A stretch of DNA of 10,114 nucleotides from assembly GCA_050944055.1 (NCBI GenBank), contig JBMNQI010000069.1:1-10114 (forward strand), read 5' to 3'. Shown in pieces: positions 5,670-10,114 of the stretch. The notes below the pieces were generated by a model. That model saw nothing but the letters and a program-made list of their open reading frames with translations. It was not told where the DNA came from and searched no databases. Each line of letters starts with the position of its first letter. Position 1 is the first letter of the stretch. This DNA comes from JBMNQI01 sp050944055 (lineage in GTDB: Bacteria; Bacillota; Clostridia; Oscillospirales; Oscillospiraceae). The position numbers were made by a program, and so were the translations under genes.

Positions 5670-6128
5670 TCAGTTCATTTCTGCTATCACAGATATTTCA
5701 ACAGGTACGTTCATGGGAAGCGAGCTCATTCCCAGGGCATAACGAGCGTGTCTCCCGTCCTCTCCGAACACGGAGGTAAACAGCTCCGAGGCCGGATTGA
5801 ACAGCAGCGAGTGCTCCGAGTAGCCGGGGTCGGCGTTTACGAAGCACTGGAGCATCACGATCTGCCTGATATTGTCCAGGCCTCCCGCCGCGTCTTGGAG
5901 GGCGCTTAGAAGCTGAACGGCCACGTCCTTAACAAAGGCCTGACCCTGAGCGCTTGTGTATTCACGGCCCAGTTTGCCTGCTACAAACGTGCCGTCGGGG
6001 TTGCGCGGGACGAGCCCGGAGGTGTATATGAGCTTGCCAGCGACTTTATAGGCGGCAACCTCCTGGCTGATACCGGAGCATTTCGGCAGGCTTATACCCA
6101 GCTCCTTCAGTATGTCTTCTCTTTTCAT
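5670..6128 (-). CDS. RidA/YjgF family protein (longer subfamily)
   Basis: A 152-residue RidA-fold protein. RidA hydrolyses reactive enamine/imine intermediates of amino acid metabolism, releasing ammonia; it is trimeric with active sites between subunits. Visible here are IYTSGLVPRNPDGT (34-47), the helix with AVQLLSALQDAAGGLDNI (70-87), FVNADPGY (96-103) and GRHARYALGMSSLP (125-138). Arg129 sits where the catalytic arginine of RidA (Arg105 in E. coli) is expected. It is longer than classical RidA (about 128) and matches the about 150-residue subgroup. ATG at 6128 is taken as start; a TTG at 6134 is also in frame and overlaps the upstream stop (TTGA). Neither has a clear ribosome binding site, so translation is probably coupled to the upstream gene. 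Confidence 0.85.
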   Translation of the reverse strand: MKREDILKELGISLPKCSGISQEVAAYKVAGKLIYTSGLVPRNPDGTFVAGKLGREYTSAQGQAFVKDVAVQLLSALQDAAGGLDNIRQIVMLQCFVNADPGYSEHSLLFNPASELFTSVFGEDGRHARYALGMSSLPMNVPVEISVIAEMN

Positions 6129-6130
6129 AT

Positions 6131-7216
6131 TCAAATATTCACTCTACCTTGTGTTTCTTCATAGCGGCTTAAGGCTGCCTCTGCGCTGAGGAGATGGACC
6201 TTTACCCGCTGAGCGAGGGAGGCGTCGTTGCCGGCCTCCACCGTGATGGCTGGACAATAGCGGCTGGCATAGTCCGTAAAGCCGGTGCCCAGCACCTTAG
6301 GCAGCTTCGCGTCGCTGCCGCTTTTGGATTCCAGTACTCCGGGCGCGGGTTCCCGATATGCGCGCTCGCACTCGGGCATATAAGAGATGAGATCAGCAAG
6401 ACGCCAGGGGCCTTTCGGGAATTCCCGGCCGCAGGCAGCTCTCATTCTGTCCACGTAGTCGGCGGTTTCGGGGTTTTCCGTGTAGTTGGAGCAGAAGAAA
6501 TAATATGTGTTAGAAAAACCCTCGTGGAGATCCAGCACCAGACCCGGCCGGGCCTCGTCGCACAGCTCGCGGCAGACGCGTACCTCGGGGTTCTCGTTGT
6601 CCGAGCCGAAACGGCGGTTATTATCCGCGACAATGCCGGTCCTGCTTATCTCGGCAGTGAACGCCCGCTCATAGCTGTGGACGGTTTCCGAGTTGGGGGC
6701 CATGTTTGCAGGGCAGATCACCCGGCGTCCGGCAAAGCTTTCCAGAAGTGAGGGGTTTTCATCCAGATAGGCGTTGATGTACCGCTCGTTTTGGCGCGGA
6801 CCCGCGTCCTCCGGGCGGTAGCGCAGATTGGTAAAGAGGTGCTGACCTATGCCGACGAGAAGAAAATCGGAGTTGTCTATATATACCTTGTCGGCATATT
6901 TACGCAGCAGCGCGCTTAGCTCGTCATGTTCCGTGAAATGGACCTCCCGGTTAAGTGCATGGCCGAGGATTGTCTCATAGGACTGACAGCCCAGAGGGTC
7001 GCGGAGGGGCATCATGCAAAGAGGAAAGGAATAATGCCAGTTTTCCAGAATTGTCAGCGCCGCGCTTACTCCGGAAGGTTCCATGGCGTGAGCGCCGGCT
7101 GTTATCATAACGGGTCGGCCCCGACCTTCCTTCCGTACGACAATAAGCGGAAGGCCCATATTTGTGGTGCCGGCTATTTCGTATGGTATTTGTCTGTCAG
7201 TAAGCCATTTCATCAT
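6131..7216 (-). CDS. M14/aspartoacylase-like zinc hydrolase
   Basis: A 361-residue metal-dependent hydrolase of the M14 carboxypeptidase/succinylglutamate desuccinylase-aspartoacylase superfamily, which cleaves amide or C-terminal peptide bonds. The zinc ligands fit His43 and Glu46 (GAHAMEPSG, an HxxE motif) and His231 (DLHEG). The substrate-carboxylate pair fits Asn200-Arg201 (DNNRRF), and the catalytic glutamate fits Glu327 (ITVEAG). There is no signal peptide, so it works in the cytoplasm, presumably on what the adjacent ABC transporter brings in. About 120 residues separate PLRDPLG (70-76) and NNRRF, longer than in simple carboxypeptidases. The start has two ATG codons (7216, 7213) and no clear ribosome binding site; it lies 20 bp after the ATPase stop. 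Confidence 0.8.
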   Translation of the reverse strand: MMKWLTDRQIPYEIAGTTNMGLPLIVVRKEGRGRPVMITAGAHAMEPSGVSAALTILENWHYSFPLCMMPLRDPLGCQSYETILGHALNREVHFTEHDELSALLRKYADKVYIDNSDFLLVGIGQHLFTNLRYRPEDAGPRQNERYINAYLDENPSLLESFAGRRVICPANMAPNSETVHSYERAFTAEISRTGIVADNNRRFGSDNENPEVRVCRELCDEARPGLVLDLHEGFSNTYYFFCSNYTENPETADYVDRMRAACGREFPKGPWRLADLISYMPECERAYREPAPGVLESKSGSDAKLPKVLGTGFTDYASRYCPAITVEAGNDASLAQRVKVHLLSAEAALSRYEETQGRVNI

Positions 7217-7236
7217 CTGATAGACGCTTGTGATGT

Positions 7237-8208
7237 TCAGCGTGGCAGAACACCTCCCTGATCAAATTTGATACAGCGCACTAGATGCCCGCCGCCAGCG
7301 TCGATCACTCTCGGACAGGCGGCTCTGCAGCCGTCCTCTGCGTACTCGCACCGGTTTTCGAACCGGCAGGCATCCGGCGGGTCTATGGGCGATGTAATCT
7401 CTCCCCTGATGAGCGAGCGTTCCCTGCGGTTGTCGATATCCGGTACGGGCACGGCGTCAAGCAGAGCCTTGGTGTACGGGTGGAGCGGGTTGCTGAACAG
7501 CTCCTGTACCGGAGCTTTTTCCACAAGCTGCCCCATATACATAACGAGAACGTCCTGACAGAAATGGCGGACAACGCTCAGGTCATGGGTGATGAAGATG
7601 TAGGTATAGCCGTTGCTCTGCTGTAGGCGCTTGAGCATATTGAGTATCTGCGCCTGAATGGACACGTCCAGCGCGCTGACGGGTTCGTCGCATATGATAA
7701 GCTCCGGCTCCAGCGCCAGAGCGCGGGCAATGCCGATGCGCTGACGGCGGCCGCCGTCCAGCTCGTGGGGATAGCTGTCAGCAAGGCGCCTTGCCAGGCC
7801 GACGCTGTCCATGAGCGTGTAGACCTTCTCCCGAAGATCGGCTTTGTCCTTATAGTTCCGCTGGATGATAAGAGGCTCCTCTATCGTGTTGAAAATGCTT
7901 TTTCTGGGGTCAAGCGAGGAAAAGGGATCCTGAAATATCATCTGTATATCGTTTCTAAGCTTTTTCAGGCGTCGCCCCTTGACGTTCAGGATATTCTCCC
8001 CCTTGAACAGCACCTCGCCATCGGTGGCGCTGGTCAGCCTTGCAATCACGCGGCCCATCGTGCTTTTCCCGCAGCCGGATTCGCCGACGATGCCGATCGT
8101 CTTGCCTTTTTCAAGGGTAAAGCTGATATCGTCCACCGCGTGCAGCGCGCCTGCCGGGATGTTGAAATACTTTTTCAGGTGATTGACTTCCAAAAAGGCG
8201 TCGCTCAT
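7237..8208 (-). CDS. Peptide ABC transporter ATPase, DppF/OppF type
   Basis: A 323-residue cytoplasmic ATPase of a dipeptide/oligopeptide (or nickel) importer. Domains in order are Walker A GESGCGKST (42-50), Q-loop Gln93 (MIFQDPFSSLDP), signature LDGGR (150-154), Walker B LIICDE (170-175) and H-loop His208. The C-terminal oligopeptide extension follows HPYTKALLDAVP and carries four spaced cysteines (281, 287, 294, 312). The signature differs from canonical LSGGQ: Ser is Asp and Gln is Arg, confirmed in the DNA (CTG GAC GGC GGC CGC). The ATG at 8208 overlaps the upstream stop as ATGA, and AGAGGTGG lies 7 nt upstream. It would pair with the DppD-type ATPase encoded just before it. Confidence 0.93.
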   Translation of the reverse strand: MSDAFLEVNHLKKYFNIPAGALHAVDDISFTLEKGKTIGIVGESGCGKSTMGRVIARLTSATDGEVLFKGENILNVKGRRLKKLRNDIQMIFQDPFSSLDPRKSIFNTIEEPLIIQRNYKDKADLREKVYTLMDSVGLARRLADSYPHELDGGRRQRIGIARALALEPELIICDEPVSALDVSIQAQILNMLKRLQQSNGYTYIFITHDLSVVRHFCQDVLVMYMGQLVEKAPVQELFSNPLHPYTKALLDAVPVPDIDNRRERSLIRGEITSPIDPPDACRFENRCEYAEDGCRAACPRVIDAGGGHLVRCIKFDQGGVLPR

Positions 8209-9212
8209 GCGTTGGCCACCTCTTTTCTAACGTCGACATACGGGACTTCACCGCTGTAGATATGACAGCGCACGACGTGCTCGTCGTCAAGGAAGGTATT
8301 TCCTGGCTTCCGGCTCTTGCATACGTCATTGGCATATCTGCACCGTTCCGCAAACGGACAGCCTTGGTGCTTCACCATGGGGTCAGGCATCAGGCCGTCT
8401 ATCTGGTAGAGAAATTCCCGATTGGAGGTCAGGCTGGGCACGGCGTGGAATAGCCCCACTGTGTATGGATGGGAGGCATTCTTGAAAATGCTGCGGATGG
8501 TGCCGGATTCGATGATCTCACCGGCGTACATCACGGCAACCTTGTCGCAGGTTTCAGCCACGATTCCGAAGTCGTGGGTTATCATTATCATGGAGGTATT
8601 GAGGTTCGTCTGCAACTCCTTGATTAGCTTGAGTACCTGAGCCTGTATGGTGACGTCCAGCGCGGTGGTAGGCTCATCGGATATCAGTATTTTGGGCGAA
8701 CAGGCCAGCGCCATGGCGATAACGACGCGCTGCTTCATTCCGCCGGAGAACTGGTGAGGATACTCATATGCGCGTTCATGGGGGATGCGGACCATCTCAA
8801 GTGTGGAAAGCGCGGCTTCCTCCGCCTCGCGCTTGTTCATGTTTTTATGGGCGCGGAATATCTCTGAGACCTGATCCACGACGCGGATGACTGGGTTCAG
8901 CGCGGTCATGGGGTCCTGAAATATCATAGTGATGTCGCGCCCGCGTATTTTACGCATCGCATCCTCGGACATGGCGTTCATGTCCTCTCCGCAATACAGC
9001 ATGTGCTCACATTCCACTATCGAGTTGGACTTGTCAAGCAGGCGGAGAATAGCCAGCGCGGTGGTAGTCTTTCCGGCACCGGTCTCACCGACCAGCCCCA
9101 GCGTCTCGCCTGAGTTCAGGCTGAGATCAACGCCGTCAACGGCATAGACCGTTCCACGGTCGGTCTCAAAACGGACCTTCAGACCTTTTATATCCAGTAC
9201 TTTTTCACCCAT
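8205..9212 (-). CDS. Peptide ABC transporter ATPase, DppD/OppD type
   Basis: A 335-residue ATPase, the partner of the DppF-type subunit. It has Walker A GETGAGKTT (42-50), Q-loop Gln99 (MIFQDPMTALNP), signature FSGGM (155-159), Walker B KILISDE (174-180) and H-loop His213, all canonical. The C-terminal extension after HPYTVGLFHAVP has cysteines 285, 291, 298 and 316, spaced as in Opp/Dpp ATPases. The ATG at 9212 is preferred because GAGGAG lies 9 nt upstream. An ATG at 9221 overlaps the permease stop (ATGA) but has GAGGAG directly adjacent to it, too close to be used; it would add three residues (MTA). Confidence 0.93.
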   Translation of the reverse strand: MGEKVLDIKGLKVRFETDRGTVYAVDGVDLSLNSGETLGLVGETGAGKTTTALAILRLLDKSNSIVECEHMLYCGEDMNAMSEDAMRKIRGRDITMIFQDPMTALNPVIRVVDQVSEIFRAHKNMNKREAEEAALSTLEMVRIPHERAYEYPHQFSGGMKQRVVIAMALACSPKILISDEPTTALDVTIQAQVLKLIKELQTNLNTSMIMITHDFGIVAETCDKVAVMYAGEIIESGTIRSIFKNASHPYTVGLFHAVPSLTSNREFLYQIDGLMPDPMVKHQGCPFAERCRYANDVCKSRKPGNTFLDDEHVVRCHIYSGEVPYVDVRKEVANA

Positions 9213-9217
9213 GGCGG

Positions 9218-10093
9218 TCATCTCCTCATTCTGGGATCAAGTGCGTCCCGAAGCCCGTCGCCGATAAGGGTCAGCGAAATAACGGTGAGCAGAAGCGCAA
9301 TGCCCGGGAAGGTGGATACGTTCCATGCGTCGCGGATAACGAGTTTGCCGTTTGCGAGCATGGAACCCCACTCCGGATCCGGAGGCTGTACGCCGAGGCC
9401 CATAAAGCTTAAGGTGGAGATCGTCGTGATCGCCGATGCGATGTCTATCATTGCCGTGGTGATGATGGGGCCGATGGCGTTGGGGATGATGTGCTTTACG
9501 ATTATCCTAAACCCGCTTCCGCCCTGTATCCTCACGGCTTCTATGTATTCCTTGTCGATGAGCTGGAGCACCTGAGCCCTGACGAGACGCACCTCCTGAG
9601 GTATTAGCGCAATACCGATTATCAGCACCAGATTTGTGTTAGTGGGCTTGACCACCGAGGCCAGAGTTATCATCAGTATCAGTATCGGCAGCGCCATGAC
9701 CACGTCGATGAGCCGCATTATCACCATATCCACGGTCTTTCCGAAGTAGGCAGCGATTGTTCCCAGGATTATTCCCACCAGAAAAGCAAACCCGAGGGAG
9801 ATGAGGCCCATTGTGATGGAAGTCCTTCCGCCCCACAGAATACGGTAAAGCACATCGCGGCCCAGCTCGTCAGTTCCGAAGAGGTGCTGGGGTGACGGAC
9901 CCTGCAGCTTGTTTGCGGCATCAACGGCGATAATGTCTGTTTCGTAGTCCAGGTAGAGAGGGGTCAAAAAGCACGAAGCAGCAATGATGACAAAGAGGAT
10001 GAACCCGACGATGGCGGATGTGTTGTGCCGGAGGCGATACCATACCTCCATGGTGGATGACCGCTGTATGAATGCGCGTTTTTCCCTTTTCAT
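9218..10093 (-). CDS. Peptide ABC transporter permease, DppC/OppC type
   Basis: A 291-residue inner membrane permease. After a cytoplasmic N-terminus comes the first membrane helix (about 27-46) and an extracytoplasmic stretch ending in FGTDELGRDVLYRILWGGR (72-90), the hallmark of DppC-type subunits. Further helices follow at about 93-118, 128-148, 153-170, 207-232 and 255-280. The EAA coupling loop EYIEAVRIQGGSGF...HIIPN (182-205) docks on the ATPases. Length is normal for the family. The ATG at 10093 overlaps a TGA (ATGA), implying an upstream gene, almost certainly the DppB-type permease, just outside the window. The substrate-binding protein is not in the window. Confidence 0.93.
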   Translation of the reverse strand: MKREKRAFIQRSSTMEVWYRLRHNTSAIVGFILFVIIAASCFLTPLYLDYETDIIAVDAANKLQGPSPQHLFGTDELGRDVLYRILWGGRTSITMGLISLGFAFLVGIILGTIAAYFGKTVDMVIMRLIDVVMALPILILMITLASVVKPTNTNLVLIIGIALIPQEVRLVRAQVLQLIDKEYIEAVRIQGGSGFRIIVKHIIPNAIGPIITTAMIDIASAITTISTLSFMGLGVQPPDPEWGSMLANGKLVIRDAWNVSTFPGIALLLTVISLTLIGDGLRDALDPRMRR

Positions 10094-10114
10094 CCGGACA
10101 CCACACTCTCTCCC
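10090..10114 (-). CDS. Possible 3' end of an upstream gene (dppB expected)
   Basis: On the minus strand, one frame of the last 25 bases is open until TGA at 10092-10090, which overlaps the DppC ATG as ATGA. The other junctions in this operon overlap in the same way, and dppB normally precedes dppC. Only seven codons are visible (ending ESVVSG) and no motif can be read, so the identity is inferred from context alone. Confidence 0.3.

Noticed and set aside
5061..5909. Long plus-strand open frame opposite the cyclase-like and RidA genes
   Set aside because: It is the reverse-frame shadow of two genes with clear family motifs, spans their intergenic gap, and shows no recognisable domain.
7237..10093. 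Nickel (Nik) transporter as the identity of the ABC genes
   Set aside because: Nik subunits belong to the same family and cannot be excluded by motif, but the downstream hydrolase, RidA and cyclase-like genes point to an organic substrate.
1..10114. CRISPR arrays, insertion sequences, tRNA genes, phage genes
   Set aside because: No spaced repeats of CRISPR type, no transposase motifs or terminal inverted repeats, no cloverleaf-like sequence and no phage proteins were seen on either strand.

Overview
The window reads as a chromosomal segment of a low-to-mid GC Gram-positive anaerobe, most likely a member of the Clostridia. The grounds are strong GGAGG-type ribosome binding sites, sigma-A-like promoters, a YtrA-like short GntR regulator, a SIMPL protein, a lipoprotein carrying a DUF4349 domain, and an iron-sulfur-flavoprotein-like oxidoreductase. 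This is inference from family content; no rRNA or other taxonomic marker is present. No mobile element, CRISPR array or tRNA was seen.

Left part (1-4481), single genes and short units. Bases 1-278 are a control region. It holds an extended -10 promoter at the left edge, a likely plus-strand promoter for the next gene, three minus-strand TATAAT boxes spaced exactly 11 bp apart, and a perfect minus-strand terminator. Together the last two could make a small RNA of about 60-80 nt. An alpha/beta hydrolase (279-1034, +) then meets a membrane-anchored SIMPL protein (1035-1781, -) tail to tail with no gap. A 246-bp divergent region with an opposing promoter and a hairpin/terminator leads to an orphan GntR regulator (2028-2441, +). 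Its 3' end runs into four consecutive stem-loops, the last a textbook terminator. An iron-sulfur-type flavoprotein (2706-3332) and a DUF4349 lipoprotein (3393-4481) follow on the plus strand, possibly cotranscribed.

Right part (4623-10114), one minus-strand operon read from right to left. It encodes a DppC-type permease, a DppD-type ATPase, a DppF-type ATPase, an M14/aspartoacylase-like zinc hydrolase, a RidA-family protein and a D-glutamate cyclase-like (DUF4392) protein. The genes overlap or lie at most 24 bp apart. The operon probably begins to the right of the window with dppB and perhaps dppA, and ends in a 14-bp perfect hairpin (4567-4602).

The operon is the most interesting part. A peptide/opine-type importer is genetically coupled to an enzyme that could split an amide bond, an enamine/imine deaminase family protein, and a relative of the enzyme that hydrates 5-oxo-D-proline to D-glutamate. 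A plausible reading (inference) is import and breakdown of a D-glutamate- or gamma-glutamyl-containing compound, such as a peptidoglycan fragment, poly-gamma-glutamate piece or pyroglutamyl peptide. The DppF-type subunit carries an altered ABC signature (LDGGR instead of LSGGQ), which would make one of the two ATP sites non-canonical.
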